A DNA stretch of 64,000 nucleotides. Source: Affinirhizobium lemnae. Its GTDB lineage: Bacteria > Pseudomonadota > Alphaproteobacteria > Rhizobiales > Rhizobiaceae. Within the stretch, counting starts at the first letter, position 1. Each line of letters begins with the position of its first letter. Where the stretch lies: NCBI RefSeq assembly GCF_022968395.1, contig NZ_JALJQZ010000015.1, positions 28,006 to 92,005 on the forward strand, written 5' to 3'. A model generated the notes under the pieces. It saw only the letters and a program-made list of their open reading frames with translations, ran no database searches and was not told the origin of the DNA. The position numbers and the translations under genes were made by a program. Below, piece by piece: positions 1-9,665 of the stretch.

Positions 1-1
1 A

Positions 2-301
2 GCGGCGCGCCTTGGGCATCTTGGGCTGTATACCCTGATGCTGATAGTTCCGCTTCTTGCGCTGCTTCGCGCCTATGGCTCGCAGCGCGGTGCGGCCATT
101 TTCGGCGTGCCTGTTATTCCAGGTGCCCCTGAGAAGATCGACTGGATGGTGAACGCAGGCAATGCCGCACATGGTCTTCTGGCATGGTGTCTTCTGGCCA
201 TGGTGGTCGGACACATCGGCATGGTCGTCATTCACCGCACGGTTTGGAAGGATAACGTGATGAACCGCATGGCAGGCCGTCCGCTTATCGCGGCGGAGTA
301 G
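2..301 (+). CDS. Cytochrome b561-family protein, 3' part (5' end outside window)
   Basis: The reading frame is open from the first bases of the window and ends in TAG, so only the C-terminal ~99 residues are present. The visible part has a hydrophobic stretch beginning HLGLYTLMLIVPLLALL and a second one starting near AAHGLLAWCLLAMVVGHIGM, each with a histidine, the pattern of the last helices of b561-type di-haem membrane cytochromes. Such proteins pass electrons across the inner membrane. The short tail after the last helix (VWKDNVMNRM) fits the cytoplasmic end of the family. It converges with recN, with about 10 bases between the stops. The family assignment is likely; the partner and substrate cannot be told. 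Confidence 0.7.
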   Translation, partial: AARLGHLGLYTLMLIVPLLALLRAYGSQRGAAIFGVPVIPGAPEKIDWMVNAGNAAHGLLAWCLLAMVVGHIGMVVIHRTVWKDNVMNRMAGRPLIAAE

Positions 302-310
302 GCTGAGCAA

Positions 311-1978
311 TCAGCCGCTGGCCAACAAACGGGCAGCGGCGGCCCTTGCCTCATCGGTCACTGTTGCGCCGGAGAGCATGCGCGCAATTTCTTCGGCACG
401 GTGTTCCGGCGTCATGGTGGCCACGCGTGTTGCGATCTTGTCTGATCCTTCGACTGGACCCTTGGAGATCAGAAGATGCGTTGCTGCTCTTGCGGCAACC
501 TGCGGCGCATGCGTGACGGACAGCACCTGCACCTTGTCTGAAAGCCGCTTCAACCGCTGGCCGATCGCATCGGCCACAGCACCGCCCACGCCGGTATCGA
601 TTTCATCGAACACGAGCGTCGGAGCGGAACCACGGTCCGCCAAGGCCACCTTGAGCGCCAGCAGGAAGCGGGAAAGCTCGCCGCCGGACGCCACCTTCAT
701 GATCGGCCCTGGCCGCGTGCCGGGGTTGGTCTGCACATGGAACTCGACGGTATCAATGCCTTCAGCGCTGGCATTGTCCGCATCCGGCGTAACATTCACC
801 ATGAAGCGCGCCCGCTCCAGCTTCAATGCCGGAAGCTCTGCCATCACCGCATCCGCCAAAGCATTGGCACCGTTGACGCGCTTGGATGAAAGGGAAGTGG
901 CCGCGCGGTCATAGTCAGCCTTGGCGCTCGCTGCAGCCTTCTCCAGCGCGCCAAGCCTCTCCTCGCCCGCGTCCAGCTCGGCGAGATCAGCGACCATCTT
1001 GGCGGCCAGTGCGGGCAGTTCCGCCACCGCAACGGAATATTTCCGGCTTGCAGCGCGGAGCGAAAACAGACGTTCCTCGACACGCTCCAGCTCGCGCGGA
1101 TCAAATTCCGTACGCCGAAGCGCAGCCTCGGCTTCCATCTGCGCATTCGACAGATTATCGAGCGCGGCATCGAGAAGTTGAACCGTATCTTCCAGCAGGC
1201 CGGGCGCCTCATGGCTCTTGCGTTCCAGACGGCGCACCAGCGAAGCAATCAACGGAACCGGCGAAGCATTACCGTTCAGAAACTCGCAGGCCTCTGCAAT
1301 ATCGCCTGCAATACGCTCGGACTTCTGCATCCGGGCGCGATGCTCCGCAAGCTCATCCTCTTCGCCATCGCGGGGGCTTAAGCCCTCAAGCTCCTCGACC
1401 GAGGCTCTGAGATAGTCGGCCTCACGCGCTGCGGCCTCCACACGGGCACGGTGCGTTTTCAGCGCCCGTTCCGCATCGCGCCAGGATTTGTATAGCCCAC
1501 CAAGCTGCGCTACCTCTTCCGTCAGGCCGGTGAACGCGTCGAGCAGGGTGCGGTGGGCATTGATGTCGACAAGGGCGCGGTCGTCATGCTGCCCGTGAAT
1601 TTCGACGAGGTACTGGCCAAGCTGGCGCATCAGTTGGACACTAACCGGCTGGTCATTGATGGATGCCTTGGTGCGACCGTCCGCTGATTGGACGCGGCGG
1701 AAAATCAGATCACCGTCATCGTCGAGCCCATTTTCACGCAGAAGAAGCCGCACGGGATGATGGCCGGGAACATCGAAAACAGCCGTCACCTGCCCCTTGT
1801 CCAGCCCGTGCCGCACAAGGCCGCCATCGCCCCTGCCGCCAAGCGCCAGGGAAAGGCTGTCGAGTAGAATGGATTTGCCCGCACCCGTTTCGCCCGTCAG
1901 GACCGAAAGCCCTTTTTCGAAGGACAGGTCAAGCCGCTCGATCAAGACGATATCGCGGATCGACAACTGGATGAGCAT
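311..1978 (-). CDS. recN: DNA repair ATPase RecN (SMC-like)
   Basis: RecN is an SMC-like ATPase recruited to double-strand breaks, where it supports RecA-dependent repair. The 555-residue product is the usual size. The N-terminus MLIQLSIRDIVLIERLDL is typical. Walker A GETGAGKS lies at residues 29-36, the middle is a long charged coiled-coil region, and the C-terminal half carries the ABC signature SGGELSR and a Walker B region TLVFDEIDTGVGG. It lies 40 bases downstream of bamD on the same strand, the usual order in rhizobia, so the two are probably co-transcribed. No LexA box was looked for beyond the short gap. The assignment is secure. Confidence 0.97.
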   Translation of the reverse strand: MLIQLSIRDIVLIERLDLSFEKGLSVLTGETGAGKSILLDSLSLALGGRGDGGLVRHGLDKGQVTAVFDVPGHHPVRLLLRENGLDDDGDLIFRRVQSADGRTKASINDQPVSVQLMRQLGQYLVEIHGQHDDRALVDINAHRTLLDAFTGLTEEVAQLGGLYKSWRDAERALKTHRARVEAAAREADYLRASVEELEGLSPRDGEEDELAEHRARMQKSERIAGDIAEACEFLNGNASPVPLIASLVRRLERKSHEAPGLLEDTVQLLDAALDNLSNAQMEAEAALRRTEFDPRELERVEERLFSLRAASRKYSVAVAELPALAAKMVADLAELDAGEERLGALEKAAASAKADYDRAATSLSSKRVNGANALADAVMAELPALKLERARFMVNVTPDADNASAEGIDTVEFHVQTNPGTRPGPIMKVASGGELSRFLLALKVALADRGSAPTLVFDEIDTGVGGAVADAIGQRLKRLSDKVQVLSVTHAPQVAARAATHLLISKGPVEGSDKIATRVATMTPEHRAEEIARMLSGATVTDEARAAAARLLASG

Positions 1979-2018
1979 GACGTTCCTATTTCACTGGATG
2001 AGCAGGGACGCTGGGCAA

Positions 2019-2885
2019 TCAGACGCCAATCAGCTTTGCGCCAGCGCGAGAAATCCATGAACCGCGGTTTTCGCGAGGCTCCAGACCACCGCCCTTCAAC
2101 AACTTGAAGGAATCCGCGTACCACTGGCTGTCAGGATAGTTCTGGCCGAGAACGGCGGCAGCCGTCTGCGCCTCTTCCTGGACGCCCATTGCGTAATAGG
2201 CCTCAACGAGGCGGGCCAGCGCCTCTTCAACCTGGTTGGTACGGCCATAGTTCTCGACCACGTTGCGGAAACGCTGGATTGCCGCAAGATACTCCTTGCG
2301 CTCCAGATAGTAGCGACCGACCTGCATTTCCTTGCCGGCCAGCTGGTCGCGCGCGAACCGCATCTTGGCCTGCGCATCTTCAACATATTCCGACTTCGGA
2401 TAGTTATCGACAACCTTCTGCATGGCTTCGATCGTGCTACGCGCGGCCTTCTGGTCCTGCGTCACATCTGCGATCTGCTTCGAATAGGACAGACCCACGA
2501 GATACTGCACATAAGCGCTATCCTGCGAGCTGGGGTACTGCCTCAGATAGCGGTTACCCGTGGCCACGGCTTCATCATACTGCGCAAGGCGATACTTGGA
2601 AAAGGTGCTCATCACGAGCGCCTTGCGGCCCCATTCCGTGAAAGGGTTCTGCCGATCGATCGAGTCGAACTTGCGGCTGGCTTCCGCAATATTGCCCGCC
2701 TTCATATTGGCGAGGCCCTGATTGTAAAGCTGCTCCGGAGGATCCGTCGCAAGCCCGAGCTTGGTAATATCGATGTCAGGATCTGACTGGCATGACGTGA
2801 CCAGCGCAGACGTGCCGACCAACAACAGAGACACCAGCGCTACTCGTGCAGTGTTTCTCATTCCAACAGACATAGACTCAGTCAT
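2019..2885 (-). CDS. bamD: Outer membrane assembly lipoprotein BamD (ComL)
   Basis: BamD is the essential lipoprotein partner of BamA in outer-membrane beta-barrel insertion. The product has a short basic N-terminus, a hydrophobic stretch and a lipobox ending SALVTSC, so it should be lipidated at that cysteine and held in the outer membrane. The rest consists of TPR-like helical repeats (for example [20 protein letters not shown]). The start chosen is the ATG at 2885, preceded by GGGA about eight bases upstream. A GTG at 2906 and an ATG at 2861 ([10 protein letters not shown]) are alternatives; the latter gives a more compact signal peptide. It lies between lpxC and recN on the same strand. 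Confidence 0.93.
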   Translation of the reverse strand: MTESMSVGMRNTARVALVSLLLVGTSALVTSCQSDPDIDITKLGLATDPPEQLYNQGLANMKAGNIAEASRKFDSIDRQNPFTEWGRKALVMSTFSKYRLAQYDEAVATGNRYLRQYPSSQDSAYVQYLVGLSYSKQIADVTQDQKAARSTIEAMQKVVDNYPKSEYVEDAQAKMRFARDQLAGKEMQVGRYYLERKEYLAAIQRFRNVVENYGRTNQVEEALARLVEAYYAMGVQEEAQTAAAVLGQNYPDSQWYADSFKLLKGGGLEPRENRGSWISRAGAKLIGV

Positions 2886-3012
2886 TCGACAGTTCCCGAT
2901 TGCCACGCGATATTACATCGACCGCCCGAATTGGCGTTCTAGCCATATAAGAAGCAAGAGAGCAACGCAATGATGTGGCTTTGACGCAATTTTGTGGCAC
3001 GCTTGCCCAAGT

Positions 3013-3045
3013 TCCAAAAAGAAAAGCCGCCTCGGACGGGCGGCC
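3013..3045 (-). terminator. Rho-independent terminator after lpxC
   Basis: On the minus strand a GCCGCC/GGCGGC stem (plus-strand arms 3026-3031 and 3039-3044, loop of seven) is followed by a T-rich run (TTTTCTTTTT). It begins 23 bases after the lpxC stop, so lpxC transcripts should end here and bamD should have its own promoter in 2886-3012. Confidence 0.8.
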
Positions 3046-3067
3046 AATCAGATTTTGCAATGTCAAC

Positions 3068-4021
3068 TCAACCAACGGACGGAGCGAGCTCCTGCACCTT
3101 GACCGGCACGAACTCTCTGGCGCGAACCCGCTGGCTGCGGCTTGGGGCTTCAACCAACTCATAGGCGGTCGGATCGCTCATCAGCGCCTTCAGGGCATTG
3201 GCATTCATCTTGTGTCCACCACGATAGGAACGATAGCAGCCGATGAACTGCGCACCGGCAAGCGCCAGATCACCCACGGCATCCAAAGTCTTGTGACGAA
3301 CGAACTCGTCAGCGAATCGCAGACCTTCCACGTTCACCACGGTATTGTCGTCTGAAATGACCACCGAATTCTCCAGCGAAGAACCCAGCGCGAACCCCGC
3401 AGCCCAAAGGCGCTCGACATCGCGCATGAAGCCGAAGGTGCGAGCGCGGGAGAGTTCATCACGGAACACATTCGCCGTCAGATCACCCTTCCAGGACTGG
3501 CGACCGATCAGCGGCGATTCGAAATCGATTTCCACCTCGAAGCGTGTGCCATCATAGGGACGAAACTCGGACCACGAGGCCCCTGATTCGATGCGTACCG
3601 GCTTCAGAACACGAATATAACGGCGCTTTTCGCCGAGATTGACCATTCCGGCGCTTTCGATCGCTTCGATGAAAGGGAAGGAAGAGCCATCCATGATCGG
3701 CATTTCAGCGCCCTCGACTTCAACGATGACGTTGTCGAGCCCAAGCGCATATAAGGCCGCCATGACGTGTTCAATCGTCGCAACAGACCGTGGCAGCGAG
3801 GTGCCGAGCACCGTGCACAGATCCGTATTCCCGACGTTGGAAGACACCGCCTTGTATTCAACACTTGAACCATCGGCAAAACTGCGGCTGAAAATGATGC
3901 CAGTCCCCGGATCTGCGGGTTGGAACGTTATCGAGACCGGGCTTCCGGAATGAACACCGATTCCCGAAAGTGTTACCGGCGATGCGATCGTTGTTTGAAA
4001 ACCCAAAAATCCAACAGTCAT
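3068..4021 (-). CDS. lpxC: UDP-3-O-acyl-N-acetylglucosamine deacetylase
   Basis: LpxC is the zinc-dependent deacetylase that commits UDP-3-O-acyl-GlcNAc to lipid A synthesis in the cytoplasm. Family motifs are present: the metal-binding histidine in SVATIEHVMAAL, the HKTLDAVGDLALAG segment with the second histidine and the aspartate, and the catalytic-region histidine in YRGGHKMN. The open frame extends upstream to 4138, but the product there does not resemble LpxC. The ATG at 4021 (MTVGFLGFQTTI) has GAAGG about eight bases upstream and gives 317 residues, the family size. An ATG at 4036 is possible. It follows ftsZ after a terminator, so it probably has its own promoter in 4036-4220. Confidence 0.97.
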   Translation of the reverse strand: MTVGFLGFQTTIASPVTLSGIGVHSGSPVSITFQPADPGTGIIFSRSFADGSSVEYKAVSSNVGNTDLCTVLGTSLPRSVATIEHVMAALYALGLDNVIVEVEGAEMPIMDGSSFPFIEAIESAGMVNLGEKRRYIRVLKPVRIESGASWSEFRPYDGTRFEVEIDFESPLIGRQSWKGDLTANVFRDELSRARTFGFMRDVERLWAAGFALGSSLENSVVISDDNTVVNVEGLRFADEFVRHKTLDAVGDLALAGAQFIGCYRSYRGGHKMNANALKALMSDPTAYELVEAPSRSQRVRAREFVPVKVQELAPSVG

Positions 4022-4223
4022 TCGTTTTGCCTTCATGTCTCCCGTCAATGCGGGAGTTATGTTCTTGGGGGTTAGACTCAAATCCACCTGACTCAGAACC
4101 CATTTATGATCCTGTAGATACGGCGGTCTCTTCCACAATCCAAATCACTGTTCATTTCGGATTGTAACGAAAACCCCCGCTCGAAAACGTCTCAACCGAT
4201 TCTCGCAACCCTCTAGACCGCAA

Positions 4224-4251
4224 AGAAAAACCCGGACTTGCGATCCGGGTT
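4224..4251 (-). terminator. Rho-independent terminator after ftsZ
   Basis: On the minus strand AACCCGGA (plus 4244-4251) pairs perfectly with TCCGGGTT (plus 4229-4236) across a seven-base loop, followed by TTTC. It lies 27 bases beyond the ftsZ stop and separates ftsZ from lpxC transcriptionally. Confidence 0.85.
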
Positions 4252-4277
4252 CCCATTGCTTTGCGATTCTCTTTGTT

Positions 4278-6128
4278 TCAGGTGGATTGACGGCGCAGGA
4301 AGGCAGGAATTTCCAGCTGGTCGTCATCCTGATGATGTGATGACGGAACGGCACGACCGTGATCATCCAGGTTGCCGCGACGCGGTGCGTACAGGCTTGC
4401 TTCTGGCGAAAGCGCACGACGCTGCTGCGACGCGGCGGATGGTGCTGCCGTCATGTCGGAAGCAACCTGCTCTTCTTCATCACGGCGACCAAGCGAATTC
4501 GTGATGCGCTTGAGAAGGCCCATCGGTCCACGCTCTTCCTGTGGGGCTGCCACAGGCTGCGTGCGCTGTTCCATTTCAGCCTTCACCACTGGTGGGAAAT
4601 CTTCCACCTTTGGCATGCGAACCTGATCAACGGTCTGGCGAACGATGGGAGCGATAGGCTCGATCGGTGGAGGCGCCATACGCGGTGCAGGTGAGGCGGC
4701 CATCGGCTGCGGAGCAGGCTGCGCCGAGAAGCTCGGAGCCTGCGGTGCTGCCGTGAAGGACGGAGCCGGAGCTGCACCATAGGAAGGTGCTGGCGCAGAT
4801 GGCTGCATCGGAAGCGGAGCCGGACGCTGGGCAACGGGCTCGACCGGAGCAGCAGCCTGGAACAGGCGGCTCTGCGGACGGAACTCGTCAGCGGCTGGCG
4901 CAGCAGCGACCGGTGCAGGCTGCGGTGCTGGCGCCTGCTGGACAGGTGCTGCAGCCACTGGTGCCGGAATCGAAAGTTCGCGTTCCATCTGGGCTTCTGC
5001 CTGACGGATCGTTTCCGCAACCGGATCAACCGGAGCAGGACGGGGGGCCTGCATCATCGCAGGCTGAACTGCGGCCGGAGCCGAAGCAACGGCCGCGGAA
5101 GGACGGATAATCGGCTTCTGCGCAGCGCGCATGTCGGCTCCGCGGAGATCGTTTGCGTTGTGCGCACGATCAATGCCGGTTGCCACGACGGAAACGCGGA
5201 TGACGCCTTCCAGAGCTTCGTCGAAGGTCGCACCGAGGATGATGTTCGCATCCGGATCGACTTCTTCGCGAATGCGGCTTGCCGCTTCATCGACTTCGAA
5301 CAGCGTCAGGTCGCGACCACCGGTGATGGAGATCAGCAGGCCCTGCGCGCCCTTCATGGAGGTTTCATCCAGCAGCGGGTTGGCAATGGCCGCTTCAGCA
5401 GCCTGCATTGCACGGCCTTCGCCGGAAGCCTCGCCGGTGCCCATCATTGCGCGGCCCATTTCGCGCATCACGGAGCGAACGTCCGCGAAGTCGAGGTTGA
5501 TGAGACCTTCCTTGACCATCAGGTCGGTGATGCAGGCAACGCCCGAGTAGAGAACCTGGTCCGCCATGGCGAATGCATCGGCAAACGTGGTCTTGTCATT
5601 GGCGATACGGAAGAGGTTCTGGTTCGGGATGATGATCAGCGTATCGACGGACTTCTGAAGCTCCTGAATACCCTGCTCCGCCAACCGCATGCGGCGGCCA
5701 CCTTCAAAGTGGAAAGGCTTGGTAACGACACCAACGGTCAGGATACCCTTGCTGCGGGCAGCCTGGGCAACCACCGGCGCAGCGCCCGTACCCGTACCGC
5801 CGCCCATGCCGGCCGTAACGAAGCACATATGCGTGCTGGACAGGTGATCCATGATTTCATCGAGGCATTCCTCAGCGGCAGCGCGACCGACTTCCGGCTG
5901 CGAACCCGCGCCAAGACCTTCGGTGACCTGAACGCCCATCTGGATGATTCGCTCGGCCTTCGACATCATGAGGGCCTGCGCATCCGTGTTGGCAACGACG
6001 AAATCGACGCCTTCCAGGCCTGCGGTGATCATGTTGTTGACGGCGTTACCGCCGCCTCCGCCAACGCCGAAGACGGTGATCCGAGGCTTCAGCTCGGTAA
6101 TGTCCGGCTTTTGCAGCTTGATGGTCAT
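4278..6128 (-). CDS. ftsZ: Cell division GTPase FtsZ
   Basis: FtsZ is the tubulin-like GTPase that forms the cytokinetic ring. The N-terminal ~320 residues show the nucleotide-binding [11 protein letters not shown], the tubulin signature [10 protein letters not shown] and the T7 loop [12 protein letters not shown] long low-complexity linker rich in Ala, Pro and Gln follows (roughly residues 330-590). The extreme C-terminus [10 protein letters not shown] is the conserved peptide that binds FtsA and other ring partners. The ATG at 6128 ([16 protein letters not shown]) has GGAAC about eight bases upstream; the upstream extension to 6164 looks non-native. At 616 residues it is long, as is common in Rhizobiales, because of the linker. 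It is downstream of ftsA and closed by a terminator. Confidence 0.98.
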   Translation of the reverse strand: MTIKLQKPDITELKPRITVFGVGGGGGNAVNNMITAGLEGVDFVVANTDAQALMMSKAERIIQMGVQVTEGLGAGSQPEVGRAAAEECLDEIMDHLSSTHMCFVTAGMGGGTGTGAAPVVAQAARSKGILTVGVVTKPFHFEGGRRMRLAEQGIQELQKSVDTLIIIPNQNLFRIANDKTTFADAFAMADQVLYSGVACITDLMVKEGLINLDFADVRSVMREMGRAMMGTGEASGEGRAMQAAEAAIANPLLDETSMKGAQGLLISITGGRDLTLFEVDEAASRIREEVDPDANIILGATFDEALEGVIRVSVVATGIDRAHNANDLRGADMRAAQKPIIRPSAAVASAPAAVQPAMMQAPRPAPVDPVAETIRQAEAQMERELSIPAPVAAAPVQQAPAPQPAPVAAAPAADEFRPQSRLFQAAAPVEPVAQRPAPLPMQPSAPAPSYGAAPAPSFTAAPQAPSFSAQPAPQPMAASPAPRMAPPPIEPIAPIVRQTVDQVRMPKVEDFPPVVKAEMEQRTQPVAAPQEERGPMGLLKRITNSLGRRDEEEQVASDMTAAPSAASQQRRALSPEASLYAPRRGNLDDHGRAVPSSHHQDDDQLEIPAFLRRQST

Positions 6129-6214
6129 ATGAACCGTTCCTTTTTTCTCTGGCCGCCTCGCCAAGCGCGCCGATCTCTTTCATTACGCTGACACCCTTGC
6201 CTGAAACTAGAGCG

Positions 6215-7546
6215 TCAAAAACTCTCCTTGAGCCACTGCCCCATGCGGGCAAAACGGCCACCACCGCCGCCGAGCGTAGACAACAGTCCACCCTGCTCGG
6301 AATGCGTTTCCATGTCTGCGACCTGCGGATAGATCAAAAGACCGACCGCAGTCGAAAAGGCCGGACCCTTGGCAGCAGTCGGCAAACCGGAGACCCCCAT
6401 GGGGCGACCAATGCGGACATTACGGGCAAGAATACGGCGGGCCGTATCCGGCAGGCCGGTCAGCTGGCTGGCACCGCCTGTCAGAACCACACGCTTTCCG
6501 ACGATCGGGCTGAAACCCGATTTCTGAATGCGATCGCGAATCAGTTCCAGCGTCTCTTCAAGGCGAGCCCGGACGATTCGGGTCACCAGAGCGCGCGGAA
6601 CCTGTGTAGGCTGATCGCGATCGTCTTCGCCAATCGGCGGAACGGAGATCAGGTCGCGCTCATCTGCTGCGGTGGCAATGGCGGAGCCATGAACCACTTT
6701 CAGGCGTTCAGCATCTTCGATTCGGGTCGAAAGCCCCCGCGCCAGATCGGTGGTCACATGATGACCGCCAATGCTGATGGCATCAGTGTGAACCAGCTTG
6801 CCCTCGGCGAAGACGGAGATGGTCGTCGCTCCACCACCCATGTCGATGGCGGCGCAACCAAGCTCGACCTCATCATCCACCAGAGCCGCAAGGCCGCTGG
6901 CATAAGGCGTCGCAACAATACCTTCCACCGACAGGTGGGCACGATTGACGCACAACTCGATGTTCTTGAGTGCGGCCCGCTCAGCTGTCACCACATGCAT
7001 GTCGACGCCAAGAAGATCCCCGTACATGGAAAGCGGGTCGCGAATCCCCTGCTCTCCATCAAGGGAAAAGCCTGTCGGCAGCGAATGAAGAACGGCACGA
7101 TCCTGTCGGCGAGACTGTTGGCTGGCAGCGACAAGTACCTTGCGAAGGTCGGAAGCCTCGACTTCCTGCCCGCCCAGATCGATGCTGGCCGTGTAGACAT
7201 CGCTGGTCAGGCGACCGGCAGAGACGTTGACGATAAGACTATCTACCGTCAAACCGGCCATACGCTCGGCAGCATCGACAGCCAGACGCACGACGCTTTC
7301 GACGGCATCGATATCGGCAATGACGCCGGACTTCACGCCGCGCGAACGCTGGTGACCGATCCCGATGATTTCAACATTGTGCGTGCGGTTCGGCAGAATC
7401 TGGCTCTCCTTCCGGGGGGTCAGACGGCCAATCATGCATACGATCTTGCTGGAGCCGATATCTAGGATGGAAACGACATGCGACCGCTTCGAGGACAAGG
7501 GCTTCAAGCGGGGCAGACCCAAACCGGAAGAACCGAACAAGCTCAC
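6215..7546 (-). CDS. ftsA: Cell division protein FtsA (actin-like)
   Basis: FtsA is the actin-fold ATPase that tethers FtsZ polymers to the inner membrane and passes signals to the septal synthase. The 443-residue product has the phosphate-1 motif DIGSSKIVCMIG near residue 29, a phosphate-2 region GCAAIDMGGGATTISVF, and VVLTGGASQLTGLPDTA typical of the family. The C-terminus GRFARMGQWLKESF is the amphipathic membrane-targeting helix. Its ATG overlaps the ftsQ stop by four bases (ATGA), so the two are translationally coupled. It precedes ftsZ by 86 bases. Confidence 0.98.
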   Translation of the reverse strand: MSLFGSSGLGLPRLKPLSSKRSHVVSILDIGSSKIVCMIGRLTPRKESQILPNRTHNVEIIGIGHQRSRGVKSGVIADIDAVESVVRLAVDAAERMAGLTVDSLIVNVSAGRLTSDVYTASIDLGGQEVEASDLRKVLVAASQQSRRQDRAVLHSLPTGFSLDGEQGIRDPLSMYGDLLGVDMHVVTAERAALKNIELCVNRAHLSVEGIVATPYASGLAALVDDEVELGCAAIDMGGGATTISVFAEGKLVHTDAISIGGHHVTTDLARGLSTRIEDAERLKVVHGSAIATAADERDLISVPPIGEDDRDQPTQVPRALVTRIVRARLEETLELIRDRIQKSGFSPIVGKRVVLTGGASQLTGLPDTARRILARNVRIGRPMGVSGLPTAAKGPAFSTAVGLLIYPQVADMETHSEQGGLLSTLGGGGGRFARMGQWLKESF

Positions 7547-8472
7547 GTCTGACCTCCAGCTTTCTTCAATGCTTTCGCGCGTGCGGCCAGAGCCTGTTCA
7601 CGCCGTTCCTGTGCGCCTTCGGTCAGGCGGATTGTCGTGCGATCCGACAGGCGAAGGTCGATAGCGGCGATATCCCGCTCAAGCACATCTTCAGCAGCCT
7701 CGTATGTGGCCAGGAAGGCGAGCGCTTCTTCGACGCCCTCTTCCGGCAGCTTGATAATGACGCCGTTATTGAGGTGCAGATCCCAGCGACGACCGGCAAC
7801 GCGCACATATGCGCGCACACGGGAGCGCAAATCCGGCCAGCCCGCCATTTCGGCCTGGAACGAGGCTGCGGCCTTTTCAGCGCCGCGTCCGACAAATAGA
7901 GGAAGAGATGCAAATTTGCTGTCGCGCAGAGGTGCGATGACGCTGCCATTCTTCTCGATAAGCGAAAGCTCGGAACCATTCTGCCAGATGCCGAATGCCT
8001 CACGCTCCTTGAGCGTCACCTCAATGGTCTTCGGATAGACTTTGCGCACTTCGGCATATTGAACCCAGGGCAGCTTGCTCAGCTTCTGGCGCGCACCTTC
8101 CACATCCAGCGCAACGAGCGAGGTCGTCCCATCCAGCCCGAGCAGTTGCAGGATATCGATTTCCGAGGTTTCACTGTTGCCGGAGACGCGGACATTTTCG
8201 ATGGCAAAGCCCACTGCGGCCGTCGTGCTTTGCGCAAAATCGTCGGTGTGACCGCCGAGCGACATACCGTAGAGACCGACCATGCCGAAGAAGGCGAAAA
8301 CGGACACTGTACCGGTATGGCGAGGAATATGAACGCGGCCCGTTGCAAGGCTCACGCAGAATCGCACCACACGCCGAAGCGGACGCGGCAACACAAGACG
8401 CTCATCGCTGGGCTTGCCAGCACCGTAGCGCAGTTCTTCACCGGTATTGGATTTACCGTTTAGCGAGAACAC
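7543..8472 (-). CDS. ftsQ: Cell division protein FtsQ
   Basis: FtsQ is a bitopic inner-membrane protein of the FtsQLB complex that regulates septal synthesis. The product has a cytoplasmic basic segment, one membrane helix (about [14 protein letters not shown]), a POTRA-like segment beginning [20 protein letters not shown] and the following FtsQ domain. I place the start at a GTG at 8472 (then [16 protein letters not shown]), because GGAGGA lies about seven bases upstream; an ATG at 8493 in the same frame has no such site and would lengthen an overlap with ddl. The chosen start overlaps the ddl stop by 13 bases. It gives 309 residues. Confidence 0.95.
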   Translation of the reverse strand: MFSLNGKSNTGEELRYGAGKPSDERLVLPRPLRRVVRFCVSLATGRVHIPRHTGTVSVFAFFGMVGLYGMSLGGHTDDFAQSTTAAVGFAIENVRVSGNSETSEIDILQLLGLDGTTSLVALDVEGARQKLSKLPWVQYAEVRKVYPKTIEVTLKEREAFGIWQNGSELSLIEKNGSVIAPLRDSKFASLPLFVGRGAEKAAASFQAEMAGWPDLRSRVRAYVRVAGRRWDLHLNNGVIIKLPEEGVEEALAFLATYEAAEDVLERDIAAIDLRLSDRTTIRLTEGAQERREQALAARAKALKKAGGQT

Positions 8473-9386
8473 GAAGCATCCTCCACCATCCAACGGACGA
8501 GTTCACCAAAGCTGCGACCGCCGTGAGCGGCCATTTCAGGCACCAGGGAGGTGGGCGTCATGCCAGGCTGGGTGTTGATTTCCAGCCAGATGAGCTCGCC
8601 ATCTTCAGTCTTGGTATCGTCGAAACGGAAATCGGAGCGACTCACGCCGCGGCATCCCATCGCCTGATGCGCCTTGACCGCCAGTGTTTGAACCTTTTGG
8701 TAAATATTTAATGAAATTTGCGCGGGAATGACATGCTTTGATCCGCCATCCGCATACTTCGAGTCGTAATCGTAGAAAGCACCGGAGACCGGGACGATTT
8801 CCGTTACCCCCAACGCCACGCCATCCATGACGCCACAGGTCAGTTCGCGACCCGCGATGTAGCGCTCAACCATCACACGGTCGCCATAACGCCAGTCTGA
8901 TGATCCGATAACCTGTGGTGGATGCGACTGACCTTCCTTGACGATCACGACGCCAAAAGACGAACCCTCGCAAACCGGCTTCACCACATAAGGTGGTTCC
9001 ATTGGGTGCTTGTTACCGATGTCGAAACGGTTCAGATCAAGTCCGGCGGCAACGGGAATGCCGGCCGCAGCAGCAACGGTCTTCGCGCGCGCCTTATCCA
9101 TGGCAAGCGCCGAGGCCAGTACGCCGGAATGCGTATAAGGGATCCGCAGGTATTCAAGCACACCCTGAATGGAGCCATCTTCGCCATAGGGACCGTGCAA
9201 CGCGTTGAAAGCGACATCCGGGCGTAGTTCAGCCAGAACGGCGGCAACATCGCGCCCAACGTCTACGCGCGTCACACGAAAGCCCTCCCCCTCGAGAGCT
9301 GTCGCGCAGGCATTTCCCGAGGACAAGCTAACCGGGCGCTCGGCGGACAATCCACCCATAAGAACAGCCACATGCTTGCCACTCAT
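8460..9386 (-). CDS. ddl: D-alanine--D-alanine ligase
   Basis: Ddl joins two D-alanines, using ATP, to make the dipeptide that MurF adds to the peptidoglycan precursor. It is an ATP-grasp enzyme: the N-terminus [20 protein letters not shown] contains the family's GG-S-ER motif, [15 protein letters not shown] is the conserved signature, and [22 protein letters not shown] forms the metal and omega-loop region. The ATG at 9386 has AAGGAG six bases upstream and gives 308 residues; the frame is open to 9539 but the extension lacks family character. It is the first gene of the ddl-ftsQ-ftsA-ftsZ group and is separated from murB by a divergent transporter gene. Confidence 0.97.
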   Translation of the reverse strand: MSGKHVAVLMGGLSAERPVSLSSGNACATALEGEGFRVTRVDVGRDVAAVLAELRPDVAFNALHGPYGEDGSIQGVLEYLRIPYTHSGVLASALAMDKARAKTVAAAAGIPVAAGLDLNRFDIGNKHPMEPPYVVKPVCEGSSFGVVIVKEGQSHPPQVIGSSDWRYGDRVMVERYIAGRELTCGVMDGVALGVTEIVPVSGAFYDYDSKYADGGSKHVIPAQISLNIYQKVQTLAVKAHQAMGCRGVSRSDFRFDDTKTEDGELIWLEINTQPGMTPTSLVPEMAAHGGRSFGELVRWMVEDASCSR

Positions 9387-9665
9387 CGAATACTCCTTGA
9401 AGACCGGGCCCATTAGACCCCATTCCTTGCGCCAAACTGACGCGAGAACCTGATTCCCGCACATCTTCATTAGTGCCGCAACATGGTTAATGAATCGTTT
9501 ACTTTCGTTAACCCGCCATTGAAAAGCGTTGCGGATCAACGCCTACGCGGACATTGATAAAGAGTCAGAAAATATTGCTTCAGGCTTTTTCCTCGAAGGA
9601 AAATTACCCTAAACGAGGCCCGCGCCTTTTATTAAGGCTGCCTTATTAAGAAATCGGACAAGAAA

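Noticed and set aside
5160..6191. 343-codon plus-strand frame over ftsZ
   Set aside because: Shadow of the conserved GTPase domain of FtsZ.
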